The notes: generated from the sequence alone by a model not told the origin. DNA of 64,000 bases from Corynebacterium frankenforstense DSM 45800 (GCF_001941485.1 NZ_CP009247.1:248001-312000); one strand, 5' to 3'; positions 30,383 to 38,986 are shown, numbered from the stretch's first letter. Translations and numbers: made by a program.

Positions 30383-32323
30383 ATGACCACTCTGCGCAGC
30401 CGGATACTTGCACTGCTGGCACTCGTGCCGCTCCTCATCGGCGCCGTGATCGTCCTCCTGGGCATGACGGTGGACCGTTCCTGGTCCGCCGCCGGCGAGG
30501 AGTCGCCCGCCGGCGCCCCCGTCGCAGCCGCCCCGGGTGGCGCCGACGCCGCGCAGATCGCCCAGGCGCAGAAGGCCGCCGCCAACGCCTCCGCCCAGGC
30601 CGGGATGCTCTCCACCGGCACCGGCCAGCTCGCCGAGGGCACCGGCAAGCTACGCGAGGGCGCCGGCGAACTCGGCGGCGGGGTGCGCGACGCCCAGGAC
30701 GGCGCCCGGCAGCTCTCCGAGGGCATGCAGCAGCTGCAGGCCGCCACCGGCCAGCTCGGCGGCGGCGCCACGGAGCTCGCCGACGGCGTCGGCGGCGCGG
30801 TCGACCAGGTCGTGGGCCTGGGCGCGGTGCAGGGCCAGCTGCTCGAGGCCGTGGACAACCTCGACCGCGAGCTGGCCGCCTCGAGCGACCCGCGCGCCGG
30901 GGACCTGCGCGGTCAGCTCGGCGACTTCCGCCGCCAGGTGGAGAACGTCGACTTCGGCGGCGAGATCACCTCGCAGCTGACCCGCCTCAAGGACGGTTCC
31001 CGCGAGCTGGCCAACCAGCTGGCCGTGCCCGGCTACGGCTACCACGACGGCATCTACCAGGCCACCGAGGGTGCCAAGCAGCTCGACCAGGGCCTCGGCC
31101 AGCTCGGCGGCGGCGTCGACGAGGCCGTCGGCGGTGTGAACCAGCTCGACGACGGCGCCAAGCGCGTCGACGGTATGGCCGCCACCAACAAGGACCGGGT
31201 CAACGACGTGCGCCGCGCGCTGCCGGCCACGCAGGCCGCCGGTACCGCCCAGGGTGCCGAGGCCACCGGGGAGGAGGCCGCGACAGGCTCCTCGCTCGCC
31301 CCGATCTACGCGCTGCTCATCGGAGCGCTCGCCGCGCTCGGCGGCCTGGCCGCCGGGCTGATGTACCTGGCCCGCGGCCGCGAGGCCTGGCTGGTCGGCG
31401 CCGGCGCGGTGCTCTCGGCCGCGGCGCTGTTCTGGGTGCTCTCCGGCGCGGGCGTCGTCGCGGTGCTCGCCGCGGCCGGCGTCCTGGCGCTGCTCACGGC
31501 CGCCTCGGCGGCGGTGGCGCTGGTCGGCGTCGTCGCGCTCGGCCGCACGGTGGCCGCCCCGCTGCTCGTGGTCGCGGCCGTGGTCCAGGTCGGCCTGGTC
31601 GGCTGGGTCTGGAAGACCGCCGCCAGCTCCGACCCGACGATCGTCTGGCAGGCCGTCTCCGGCATGACCCCGCTGCACTGGGGCACCGGCGCGCTGACCG
31701 CGGCGGGCAACGGCGCGGACGCCACCGTGGCCTGGACGGGCGCGGCGATCCTGGCGGCCGTGCTGGTGCTGGCCTGGCTGTCGCTCGGTTCCGCGCGCCG
31801 CGAGCCGGCCTACGTCGGCGGCGCCGGCGTGCACGCTTCGCGTGAGGGCGGGCGCTACTACCGCAAGTCCGCCGACGCCTCCGGGGACGGGTTCGACGAA
31901 GAGATTGACGACGCCGCGCGTGACGACGTCGCCGCCGACCGTGCCGTCGGCGCGGGTGCCGCGGGTGCGGGTGCCGCGGGTGCTGCTGGCACGGGCGCTG
32001 CCGGCACCGGCGCGGACGACCGCGACGAGGACGAGCTCGCCGAGGAGTACGAGGAGATCGAGGGCGACCCCGCCGACGACGAGGTCACCTACATCGGCGA
32101 CGGCTACATCGACGCCGACGACGGACGGGACCTCGACCGGAGCTCTGATCGGGACTCTGACCGGGGTACCGCGCCCGTGGACCCGTCGACCGACCCCGAG
32201 GGCTTCCCGGCCCAGGGCGGGACGGCCGAGTCCCGCGAGGTCGCGGACGAGGACGTGACTCCGGGGAGCGAGGCCAAGCGCGACCGCAGGCGGCGTTCCT
32301 ACCGTCGCTGGTTCCGGCGCTAG
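30383..32323 (+). CDS. YhgE/Pip-like membrane protein with heptad repeats
   Basis: A 646-residue protein with TM1 at about 10-30, then a long extracytoplasmic helical region (about 60-290) built of L-x-x-G heptads (GTGQLAEGTGKLREGAGEL type). Five to six TM segments follow (about 305-470), and then an acidic cytoplasmic tail of ~170 residues with Ala/Gly repeats. The heptads resemble the X-x-x-L-x-x-G repeats of YhgE/Pip and ESX-linked EsaA proteins, but the C-terminal ABC-2-like domain is less clear. A TAGGGT box 6 nt before ATG suggests a leaderless message. No ESX genes are nearby, and the role is unknown. Confidence 0.75.
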   Translation: MTTLRSRILALLALVPLLIGAVIVLLGMTVDRSWSAAGEESPAGAPVAAAPGGADAAQIAQAQKAAANASAQAGMLSTGTGQLAEGTGKLREGAGELGGGVRDAQDGARQLSEGMQQLQAATGQLGGGATELADGVGGAVDQVVGLGAVQGQLLEAVDNLDRELAASSDPRAGDLRGQLGDFRRQVENVDFGGEITSQLTRLKDGSRELANQLAVPGYGYHDGIYQATEGAKQLDQGLGQLGGGVDEAVGGVNQLDDGAKRVDGMAATNKDRVNDVRRALPATQAAGTAQGAEATGEEAATGSSLAPIYALLIGALAALGGLAAGLMYLARGREAWLVGAGAVLSAAALFWVLSGAGVVAVLAAAGVLALLTAASAAVALVGVVALGRTVAAPLLVVAAVVQVGLVGWVWKTAASSDPTIVWQAVSGMTPLHWGTGALTAAGNGADATVAWTGAAILAAVLVLAWLSLGSARREPAYVGGAGVHASREGGRYYRKSADASGDGFDEEIDDAARDDVAADRAVGAGAAGAGAAGAAGTGAAGTGADDRDEDELAEEYEEIEGDPADDEVTYIGDGYIDADDGRDLDRSSDRDSDRGTAPVDPSTDPEGFPAQGGTAESREVADEDVTPGSEAKRDRRRRSYRRWFRR

Positions 32324-32350
32324 GACCGGCGGCCGCCCCGCGCATGAGTG

Positions 32351-32393
32351 AGGCCCCGGTCGCGGCGGATCATCTCCGCTGCGGCCGGGGCCT
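32351..32393 (+). terminator. terminator 3' of the heptad-repeat gene
   Basis: AGGCCCCGG and CCGGGGCCT form the outer stem and GCGGA/TCCGC extends it. The hairpin ends 7 nt from the 3' end of tRNA-Pro, so it may serve both directions. Confidence 0.7.
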
Positions 32394-32399
32394 CTCGCA

Positions 32400-32476
32400 T
32401 GGTCGGGATAACAGGATTTGAACCTGCGACCTCCTCGTCCCGAACGAGGCGCGCTACCAAGCTGCGCCATATCCCG
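32400..32476 (-). tRNA. tRNA-Pro, anticodon CGG
   Basis: The 77-nt sequence folds as a cloverleaf. The acceptor CGGGATA pairs with TATCCCG, the T arm carries GGTTCAAATCC, and the anticodon stem CCTCG/CGAGG encloses a TTCGGGA loop, giving CGG. The 3' CCA is encoded (32402-32400). The CGG anticodon reads CCG, a dominant proline codon in this GC-rich genome. Confidence 0.96.
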
Positions 32477-32527
32477 TGGTGCCCGGATTACTGTAGTGCA
32501 CCCCGCCCGGAATTCAAAAACGGCAGC

Positions 32528-33448
32528 TCAGCCGCGTCGCTCCGTGATCTTCAGTAGCGTGGCCGAGGGCCGGCAGAACAGGCGCACCGGCGCGTACTTC
32601 GAGGTGCCCAGGCCGTTGGAGACGTGCAGCGGCATCCCGTCGAACTCGGAGAGCCCGGCGGCCCGCTTCGGGTCGATGCCCGAGTTGGTCACGATCGCGT
32701 GCCCGCCCGGCAGGCAGATCTGCCCGCCGTGGGTGTGCCCGGCCAGCGCCAGCTGGTAGCCGTCCGCGGCGAAGCGGGAGAGCACCCGGGGCTCCGGGGC
32801 GTGCAGCAGCGCGAGCGCGAGATCCGAGTCCGCGTTCGGGGCACCGGCGATCTCGTCGTAGTCGTCGAGGTCGTGGTGCGGGTCGTCCACGCCGGCGGCG
32901 GCGATGCGCACGGGGCCGACCTTGAACTCGTGGCGCGCCTGGTTGGCGTCGCGCCAGCCGTGCTCGAGGAAGGCGGCGCGCATGTCGCGCCACGGCAGGT
33001 CGACGTAGCTGGGCTCGCGCTTGGCGCCGGTCAGGTACTTCGCGGGGTTGACCGGGCGCGGCGCCCAGTAGTCGTTGGTGCCGAAGACGAACAGGCCCGG
33101 CCGGGCCAGCAGCGGGCCGAGCGCGCGCAGCACGTCGGGCACCGCGCGCTCGTCTGAGAGGTTGTCGCCGGTGTTGACCACGAGGTGCGGGTCGAGCTCG
33201 TCGAGGGCGTTCAGGAACGCCGTCTTGGCCTCCTGACCCGGGATCATGTGCAGGTCGGAGACGTGCAGCAGGCGGAACTCGCCGGTGCCGCGCAGCGCCC
33301 CGGGCTCGAGGATCGGCAGTTCGTGGGTGTGCAGCTCGAAGCGCTCGAGCTCGCTGTACCCCCAGGCCAGAGTGCCGGCGCCGGCGGCCGCCGCGGCCCC
33401 GGCCAGCGGCAGGACGGACTTGAGTACGTGCTTCACATTTCCCTTCAC
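32528..33448 (-). CDS. calcineurin-like metallophosphoesterase, membrane-anchored
   Basis: The product has about 306 residues, with an N-terminal hydrophobic anchor (about 10-32) and a metallophosphoesterase domain. The family's metal motifs are all present: LHVSDLHM (D-x-H), VNTGDNL (GD), FGTNDYW (GN-D variant) and ALAGHTHGGQI (GH-x-H-GG). The GTG at 33448 (VKGNVKHV) is preferred because a TAGGGT box lies exactly 7 nt upstream. The group includes YkuE-like phosphoesterases acting at the membrane, but the substrate is unknown. It is divergent from yqeY with only 38 bp between start codons. Confidence 0.88.
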   Translation of the reverse strand: MKGNVKHVLKSVLPLAGAAAAAGAGTLAWGYSELERFELHTHELPILEPGALRGTGEFRLLHVSDLHMIPGQEAKTAFLNALDELDPHLVVNTGDNLSDERAVPDVLRALGPLLARPGLFVFGTNDYWAPRPVNPAKYLTGAKREPSYVDLPWRDMRAAFLEHGWRDANQARHEFKVGPVRIAAAGVDDPHHDLDDYDEIAGAPNADSDLALALLHAPEPRVLSRFAADGYQLALAGHTHGGQICLPGGHAIVTNSGIDPKRAAGLSEFDGMPLHVSNGLGTSKYAPVRLFCRPSATLLKITERRG

Positions 33449-33455
33449 CGGTCTC

Positions 33456-33479
33456 ACCCTACCGACCACGGGGTAGCGT
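33456..33479. promoter_or_regulatory. back-to-back -10 boxes of divergent leaderless genes
   Basis: TAGGGT (minus, 33461-33456) and TAGCGT (plus, 33474-33479) are 12 bp apart, and each ends 7 nt before its start codon. The two polymerases would occupy overlapping DNA. Confidence 0.75.
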
Positions 33480-33486
33480 GATGGCC

Positions 33487-33954
33487 ATGAGTGAACTGAA
33501 GAACCAGATGCGGTCCGACCTCAAGGACTCCATGAAGGCCAAGGACAAGCCGCGCACCGCGGCCCTGCGTATGCTGCTCGCCGCCCTCCAGGAGGAGGAG
33601 ACCAAGGGCAGCAAGCACGAGCTGACTGACGCCGACGTGCTCGCCGTCGTCGCCCGCGAGATCAAGAAGCGCCGTGAGTCCGCCGAGGTCTACGCCGACG
33701 CCGGCCGCCAGGAGCTGGCCGACTCCGAGCTGGCCGAGGCCGAGGTCTTCGAGGCCTACCAGCCCGCCCAGCTCGACGACGACGAGCTGGGCGAGCTCGT
33801 CGACGCCGCGGTGGCCGCCGTCGCCGAGGAGACCGGCGAGGCCCCCACGATGAAGCAGATGGGCCAGGTCATGAAGAAGGCCAAGGCCGACGCCGCCGGC
33901 CGCGCCGACGGCAAGCGCCTCTCCGAGGCCGTCAAGGCCCGCCTGCAGGGCTAG
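33487..33954 (+). CDS. GatB/YqeY domain protein
   Basis: The 155-residue protein is all-helical and matches YqeY: SELKNQMRSDLKDSMKAKDK at the N-terminus, AALRMLLAALQEEET and the central VVAREIKKRRESAEVYADAGR, and a C-terminal GatB-like helical domain with TMKQMGQVMKKAKA. It may assist tRNA amidotransferases, although no firm role is known. The ATG at 33487 is chosen over two upstream starts because TAGCGT lies exactly 7 nt before it. Confidence 0.9.
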   Translation: MSELKNQMRSDLKDSMKAKDKPRTAALRMLLAALQEEETKGSKHELTDADVLAVVAREIKKRRESAEVYADAGRQELADSELAEAEVFEAYQPAQLDDDELGELVDAAVAAVAEETGEAPTMKQMGQVMKKAKADAAGRADGKRLSEAVKARLQG

Positions 33955-34064
33955 GCGCCGCCCGCGCCGCCGTGAGCTCGCGGGACCGGCGGCCGGTGCA
34001 GGGCACACAGCCCACTGCCGGTGGCCGGAGCTGAGCTCACCGTGTGCCGCCGGGGACAACGACC

Positions 34065-34100
34065 AGGGCCCGGGCACCCCGTGTGGGGTGTCCGGGCCCT
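34065..34100. terminator. bidirectional terminator, yqeY / ponA
   Basis: AGGGCCCGGGCACCCC and GGGGTGTCCGGGCCCT form a 16-bp stem with one G-U pair and a GTGT loop between convergent genes. Confidence 0.83.
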
Positions 34101-34120
34101 CGGCGTGGGGGAGCGGCGGA

Positions 34121-36376
34121 TCAGAGACCGAAGGCGCCGCGCAGGTCGTTGGTGAAGTTGTCGATGTCCTCCTGGCGCACGCCCGGGATGACCTCCTCAC
34201 CGCCGGCGGGCGCGCCGCCGTCCGGGGCCTCGGGGGAGGCCGGGGCCGCGTTCTGCCCGCCCGAGGGGGCGGAGGGCTGCGGGGCCGGGGCCTGTGACTG
34301 GCCGAGCGGTCCGGAGCCGCGGCGGTAGCGGTCGCTCGCGCCGCCGCCCAGGTTGCCCGAGGCGGCCGCCGGCACGCGGTTGGCCATGGCGAACCACGTC
34401 TCGGCCGGCTCGTCGCCGCCGTACATGTTGCCGCCGCCGCACTGCTGGGCCGGGTGCGAGCACAGCGGGGTCGTCGAGGTGCCGTCGTTGTAGATGTAGG
34501 GGGCGGCGGCCAGCCCGGAGTTGAAGCCGATGAAGGCCGCGGACTGGTGCGACTCGGTGGTGCCCGTCTTCGAGGCCACCGGCGCGCGCCAGCCGGCCGC
34601 CGAGGCGGCGTCGGAGGCGGTGCCGGACTTCGGGTCCTCGGACATGCCCTCCATCAGGGCGTTCGCCGTGGCCTGGTTGAGCACGTCCTCGCACTCCGGG
34701 CGCTCGATGTAGACCTCGTTGCCGTCCTCGTCGATCAGGGCGTCGATCGGGTTGGGCTCGCACCAGCGCCCGCCCGAGGCGATCGAGGCGCCCGTGTTCG
34801 ACAGCTCCAGGGCGTTGACCGCGGTCGGGCCCAGGGTGAAGGAGCCCAGGTTGGCCTTCTTCATGTAGTCGGCCACCGAGTTCTCCTCGTCCCAGCTGCC
34901 CGGGGTGGCGTAGCTGCGCAGGCCCAGCTTGACGGCCAGGTCCACCACCGGTTCCACGCCGACGCGGTCGATGAGCTGCACGAAGGTGGTGTTCGGCGAC
35001 TGGGCCAGCGCGTCCTTGAGCGTCAGGGCGGACTTGTAGCTGCCCGCGTTCTCCACGCAGTAGGTGTTCGGCGGGCAGCCGGCCGCGCCGCCGGAGCCCA
35101 TGCCGGTGGCCTCGTAGCGGGTCGGCACCGGCAGCACGGTGTCCAGGCCCATGCCCTTGTCGAGGGCGACGGCGGCGGTGAAGATCTTGAACACGGAACC
35201 GGCGCCGTTGCCCACCATCGTCGAGGGCTGCGGCAGCATCGTCTCGCCGGCGTCGAGGTCGAGGCCGTAGTCGCGCGAGGAGGTCATCGCCCGGATCGGA
35301 CGGGAGTCACGCCCGGGCTCGACGACGTTGAGCACCTCGGCGACACCGGGCTGCTTCGGGTCGACGTTCGAGGTCACCGCGTCGTGGGCGGCGTCCTGGA
35401 CCTGCGGGTCGAGCGTGGTGCGCACCGTGTAGCTGCCGTGGGTGAGCATCTCGTGCGAGATGCCCTTGGACTCCAGGTAGGTCAGCGCGTAGTCGCACAT
35501 GAAGCCGCGGTCCCCGGCGCTGATGCAGCCGTTGGGCAGCCCGATCGGCTCCTCGACCACGCCGAGCGGCTCGGCCTTGAAGGACTCGGCGGAATCAGTG
35601 TCGAGCGCGCCGTAGTCCACCATCGAGTCGAGCACCGTGTTGCGGCGCTCGATCACGGCGTCGGGGTTGGTGTAGGGGTCCAGCCAGGAGGAGGACTGCA
35701 CGATGCCGGCGAGCATCGCGGCCTGGGGGACGGTGAGCTCCGCGGCCGTGGAGTCGAAGTAGGTGCGGGCGGCGGCCTCGACGCCGTAGGCGCCGTTGCC
35801 GAAGGAGACCAGGTTGAGGTAGCGCGTGAGCACCTCGTCCTTGCTGAGCACCTTGTCCAGGTCCGAGGCCATGCGCATCTCACGCAGCTTGCGGGGGATG
35901 GAGGTCTCGGTCGCCGCGGCGCGTTCCTCGTCGGTGTCGGCGTCGACGAGCAGCAGGTGGTTCTTCACGTACTGCTGGTTGAGCGTCGAGGCGCCCTGCG
36001 CCACCCCGCCGGAGACGAAGTTGGCGGCCATCGCGCGGACGGTGCCCTGCAGGTCGACACCCTCGTGCTCGTAGAAGCGACGGTCCTCGATCGAGACGAT
36101 GGCGTCCTTCATCGGCTGTGCGATGCGGTCGCCGGGCACCTGGTAACGACGCTGGTCGTAGATCCAGGCGATCGGGTTGCCGTCGACGTCGGTGACCGTG
36201 GTGACCCCGGGCGCGGAGCCGTCGGTCAGGTCGGCGAGGTTGGATTCCATGGTCTCGCTCGTCCGGGCCGCGGCCAGGCCCGCGACCCCCGCGGCCGGCG
36301 AGAGCGCCACGGCCGCGAGTACGGCCGCGAGCAGGGCGCCGCCGAGGAGGGTGAGCAGGGAACGTGAGGTAGACAC
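34121..36376 (-). CDS. ponA: class A penicillin-binding protein (transglycosylase/transpeptidase)
   Basis: This 751-residue bifunctional peptidoglycan synthase has one N-terminal TM (about 8-30). The GT51 transglycosylase domain (about 75-260) shows SIEDRRFYEHEGVD with the catalytic Glu, and QGASTLNQQYVKN. The transpeptidase domain (about 340-650) has GSVFKIF (SxxK), SPNTTF (SxN) and SKTGTTE (KTG). A Pro/Gly/Ala-rich extracellular tail follows. A GTG start (VSTSRSLL) lies exactly 7 nt after a TAATGT -10 box, so the message is probably leaderless. It is divergent from whcA, an arrangement conserved in corynebacteria. Confidence 0.95.
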   Translation of the reverse strand: MSTSRSLLTLLGGALLAAVLAAVALSPAAGVAGLAAARTSETMESNLADLTDGSAPGVTTVTDVDGNPIAWIYDQRRYQVPGDRIAQPMKDAIVSIEDRRFYEHEGVDLQGTVRAMAANFVSGGVAQGASTLNQQYVKNHLLLVDADTDEERAAATETSIPRKLREMRMASDLDKVLSKDEVLTRYLNLVSFGNGAYGVEAAARTYFDSTAAELTVPQAAMLAGIVQSSSWLDPYTNPDAVIERRNTVLDSMVDYGALDTDSAESFKAEPLGVVEEPIGLPNGCISAGDRGFMCDYALTYLESKGISHEMLTHGSYTVRTTLDPQVQDAAHDAVTSNVDPKQPGVAEVLNVVEPGRDSRPIRAMTSSRDYGLDLDAGETMLPQPSTMVGNGAGSVFKIFTAAVALDKGMGLDTVLPVPTRYEATGMGSGGAAGCPPNTYCVENAGSYKSALTLKDALAQSPNTTFVQLIDRVGVEPVVDLAVKLGLRSYATPGSWDEENSVADYMKKANLGSFTLGPTAVNALELSNTGASIASGGRWCEPNPIDALIDEDGNEVYIERPECEDVLNQATANALMEGMSEDPKSGTASDAASAAGWRAPVASKTGTTESHQSAAFIGFNSGLAAAPYIYNDGTSTTPLCSHPAQQCGGGNMYGGDEPAETWFAMANRVPAAASGNLGGGASDRYRRGSGPLGQSQAPAPQPSAPSGGQNAAPASPEAPDGGAPAGGEEVIPGVRQEDIDNFTNDLRGAFGL

Positions 36377-36432
36377 GGACCCAACATTACGGGGTGCGGC
36401 GGGAAAGAAGTAGGTGTGGTCGCCCCCATTTA

Positions 36433-36448
36433 TGTGACCTAGTCGACA
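36433..36448. promoter_or_regulatory. candidate GlxR (CRP-type) site between ponA and whcA
   Basis: TGTGACCTAGTCGACA matches 12 of the 14 specified bases up to two in the right half of the TGTGANNTANNTCACA consensus. It sits ~45 bp upstream of the ponA -10 and 65 bp before whcA. Confidence 0.5.
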
Positions 36449-36512
36449 AACGGTCATTCGCGTGAGTACACTTACAAAAACGTTAGCGACTCCGCTTCAA
36501 AGAGGAGGGACT

Positions 36513-36881
36513 ATGACCACCGCAACACCGACCCGGAGTGAGCGTGCACTCGGCGTGGACGAGTTCCTGGGCACCGAGAGCGGGAAGACGCCTGCCGAGG
36601 CCGTGCAGGACCGTGGCACCTGGGTAACCAGTGCCAAGTGCCGGGGCATCGACCCCGAGACCCTGTTCGTGCGGGGCGCCGAGCAGCGCAAGGCCGCGAC
36701 CTTCTGCCGCGGCTGCCCGGTCCAGCAGATGTGCCTGGCTGACGCGCTGGACAACGGCGTGGAGTTCGGCGTGTGGGGCGGGCTGACCGAGCGTCAGCGC
36801 CGCGCCCTGCTGCGCAAGAACCCGCAGATCGACGACTGGGCCGACTACCTCGCCAACGGCGGGGAGCTCATCGGCATCTGA
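36513..36881 (+). CDS. whcA: WhiB-family iron-sulfur regulator WhcA
   Basis: This 122-residue WhiB protein has the four cluster-binding cysteines in SAKCRG and FCRGCPVQQMC, the GVWGG turn and a basic C-terminal segment (ERQRRALLRKN) that contacts DNA or sigma factor. The gene next to ponA in C. glutamicum is whcA, a repressor of oxidative-stress genes that is most like mycobacterial WhiB4. GAGGAGGGACT gives a strong ribosome site for the ATG at 36513, favoured over an in-frame GTG 17 codons upstream. Regulation may include the CRP-type site in the divergent region. Confidence 0.92.
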   Translation: MTTATPTRSERALGVDEFLGTESGKTPAEAVQDRGTWVTSAKCRGIDPETLFVRGAEQRKAATFCRGCPVQQMCLADALDNGVEFGVWGGLTERQRRALLRKNPQIDDWADYLANGGELIGI

Positions 36882-36921
36882 GCCGCCCGGTCGGAAAGGG
36901 GTCGGCCGGAGAAGCCCCTGG

Positions 36922-36954
36922 CCAGGTGGCCCCGGCCGGAACGGGGCCGCCTGG
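36922..36954. terminator. terminator between whcA and hmp
   Basis: CCAGG-T-GGCCCCG pairs with CGGGGCC-G-CCTGG around a 7-nt loop. The genes are convergent. Confidence 0.7.
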
Positions 36955-36967
36955 AAGGGCTGAAAAC

Positions 36968-38140
36968 TCAGGCCAGCCAGTCGTTCGGGCTGAACAGCTC
37001 GAAGTGCACCGCCACCGGTGCCGCCTCGCCCTGGAGCTCCGCCAGGGCCGCCCGCAGCGACTGCAGGAAACCGGTGCCGCCGCACAGGTAGACGTCCGCG
37101 CCGGCGGGCACCTCCGCCGCGACGTCGATGCGCTCGCCGGCGTCCCGGTAGAACGTGCGCAGCTCGCCGTGGCCGAGCTGCTCGAGAGCGGCGCGGGTCT
37201 GGCCGTACTGCGCGTGGGTCTCGCGCGAGTCGTCCGCGTGCAGGACGAGCACCTGCCGATCCGAACCCGTGCGCGCCAGGTGGGTGAGGATGCCGACCAT
37301 CGGGGTGGAGCCGATGCCGGAGGAGATGAGCACGACCGGGGCCTCGGTCGACTCGTCCAGGGTCAGGTCGCCGGCGGCCAGCGTGGCCTGCACGGTGTCG
37401 CCGACGGCGACGTGGTCCTGCAGGTGCTGCGAGACCTCGCCGTCGCGCTCGACGGCGATCCGGTAGTGCCCGGCGTCGCCGTCGATGATGGAGTACTGCC
37501 GCAACTGGCGCGCGCCGTCGTCAAGCACCACACCGACCGACGTGTACTGTCCCGGCAACGGCGAGCTGAGCTCGCCGGAGAGCTCGAAGGCGGAGACGGT
37601 CTCGCTCAGCTTCTCGACCCCGGTGACCGTGACCTCGCGGAAGACCTCGCCGGGGGTGACGCCGTCGGAGGAGTAGAGGGCGGACTCGTGGTCGATGAGC
37701 ACGCGGGCCATCAGCCAGTAGACCTCGTCCCAGGCCTCCTCGACCTCGGCGGTGAAGGTGTCGGCGCCGAGGACCTCGCGGATCGCGTCGAAGAGGTGCT
37801 TGCGCACGATCGGGTACTGGTCCTCGACGATGCCCACGGAGACGTGCTTGTGCGCGATGCGCGAGAGCATCGTGACCGGGTCCGGGGCCTCCGGGTCGAC
37901 GAGCATCGTCGCGAAGGTGGCCACGGAGGCCGCCAGCGCCTTCTGCTGCGCGCCGGAGTGCTGGTTGCCGCGGTTGAAGGTGTCGCGCAGCAGCTCGGGG
38001 TGCGCGGAGAACATGCGGTGGTAGAAGGTCTCGGCGATGGTGCCGATGTTCTCGCCGACGGCCGGCAGCGTGGCGGAGACAATCTCCTCGTGCTCCGGGG
38101 TCAGGTGGGCGCGGGTGGTCGGTTGGTCGGAGACGTGCAT
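36968..38140 (-). CDS. hmp: flavohemoglobin (nitric oxide dioxygenase)
   Basis: The 390-residue protein converts nitric oxide to nitrate with O2 and NAD(P)H. The globin domain (1-140) has the distal FYHRMFSAHPEL region and proximal His in SRIAHKHVSVGI. The FAD domain (about 150-255) has RQYSI and SQHLQDHV, and the NAD domain (about 260-390) has ISSGIGSTPMVGIL and YLCGGTGFL. The ATG at 38140 is preceded by GAGGAACAG. A GATAC-N4-GTATC palindrome lies upstream and is a likely control site. Confidence 0.95.
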   Translation of the reverse strand: MHVSDQPTTRAHLTPEHEEIVSATLPAVGENIGTIAETFYHRMFSAHPELLRDTFNRGNQHSGAQQKALAASVATFATMLVDPEAPDPVTMLSRIAHKHVSVGIVEDQYPIVRKHLFDAIREVLGADTFTAEVEEAWDEVYWLMARVLIDHESALYSSDGVTPGEVFREVTVTGVEKLSETVSAFELSGELSSPLPGQYTSVGVVLDDGARQLRQYSIIDGDAGHYRIAVERDGEVSQHLQDHVAVGDTVQATLAAGDLTLDESTEAPVVLISSGIGSTPMVGILTHLARTGSDRQVLVLHADDSRETHAQYGQTRAALEQLGHGELRTFYRDAGERIDVAAEVPAGADVYLCGGTGFLQSLRAALAELQGEAAPVAVHFELFSPNDWLA

Positions 38141-38192
38141 GACTGTTCCTCGGGTCGGGGACGGTGAAGTGGGCGGGAAACCCGCCTCCATT

Positions 38193-38206
38193 GATACGCC
38201 TGTATC
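38193..38206. promoter_or_regulatory. palindromic operator upstream of hmp
   Basis: GATAC-GCCT-GTATC is a perfect 5-bp inverted repeat with a 4-nt spacer, 52 bp before the hmp start. It is a candidate site for a nitric-oxide-responsive regulator such as NsrR; assignment is inference. Confidence 0.5.
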
Positions 38207-38313
38207 CGTGGTTATTGCAGATCGGGGGATGGGTCCGCGCGGTACGCCCAGTTCAGAGGGGTCACGGCGGCGGGTGCGGCGAAGGTGAGGCCGGGGTAAG
38301 TACAGTGGTCGCC

Positions 38314-38475
38314 ATGACCACTTGGGAATACGCCACCGTGCCGCTTCTGACCCACGCGACCAAGCAGATCCTCGACACCTGGGGCGAGGACGGCTGGGAG
38401 CTCGTCACCGTCATGCCCGGGCCGAACCCGGAGAACGTCGTCGCCTACCTGAAGCGTCCGAAGGAGGACGCATGA
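38314..38475 (+). CDS. small DUF4177-like protein
   Basis: A 53-residue protein begins MTTWEYATVPLL and has the WGEDGWELVTVMPGP motif of the DUF4177 family (W-E-Y-x5-L...G-x-x-GWELV). TACAGT ends exactly 7 nt before the ATG, so it is predicted leaderless. Its stop overlaps the RidA-family start by 4 bp, and the pair is coupled. Function unknown; conserved in corynebacteria at this place. Confidence 0.85.
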   Translation: MTTWEYATVPLLTHATKQILDTWGEDGWELVTVMPGPNPENVVAYLKRPKEDA

Positions 38476-38930
38476 GCACCGTCTCCGAGCGTCTGAGGGA
38501 GCTCGGCATCGAGCTGCCGGCCGTCGCCGCGCCCGTGGCCGCCTACGTGCCCGCGCTGCGCGTCGGGGACCAGGTCTGGACCTCCGGCCAGCTGCCCTTC
38601 ATCGACGGCAAGCTGCCGGCCACCGGCCAGGTCGGCGCCGAGGTCGACGCCGACCAGGCCGCCGACCTCGCGCGCACCGCGGTGCTCAACGCGCTGGCCG
38701 CCGTCGACTCCGTCGTCGGCGTCGACCACGTCACCCGCGTGCTCAAGATCGTCGGCTTCGTCTCCTCGGCCGCCGACTTCCACGGCCAGCCCGGCGTGGT
38801 CAACGGCGCCTCCGAGGTCATCGGCGAGATCTTCGGTGACGCGGGCGCGCACGCTCGCAGCGCCGTCGGCGTCGCCGAGCTGCCGCTGGACTCGCCGGTC
38901 GAGATCGAGCTCATCGTCGAGGTCGACTGA
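38472..38930 (+). CDS. RidA/YjgF-family protein
   Basis: This 152-residue protein resembles RidA-family imine/enamine deaminases. It carries VGDQVWTSGQLPFIDGKLPATGQVG, the long helix LARTAVLNALAAVDSVVG and FGDAGAHARSAVGVAELPLDSPVEIELI with the conserved Arg that binds substrate carboxylate. It belongs to the longer subfamily (N-terminal VSERLRELGIELP) often found in actinobacteria. It is coupled to the DUF4177 gene. Confidence 0.92.
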   Translation: MSTVSERLRELGIELPAVAAPVAAYVPALRVGDQVWTSGQLPFIDGKLPATGQVGAEVDADQAADLARTAVLNALAAVDSVVGVDHVTRVLKIVGFVSSAADFHGQPGVVNGASEVIGEIFGDAGAHARSAVGVAELPLDSPVEIELIVEVD

Positions 38931-38986
38931 TAATTCCAGGTCCGCCCGAATTTCCAGGCCCGTCCGGGCACGCTAAGCTGGGGGAC

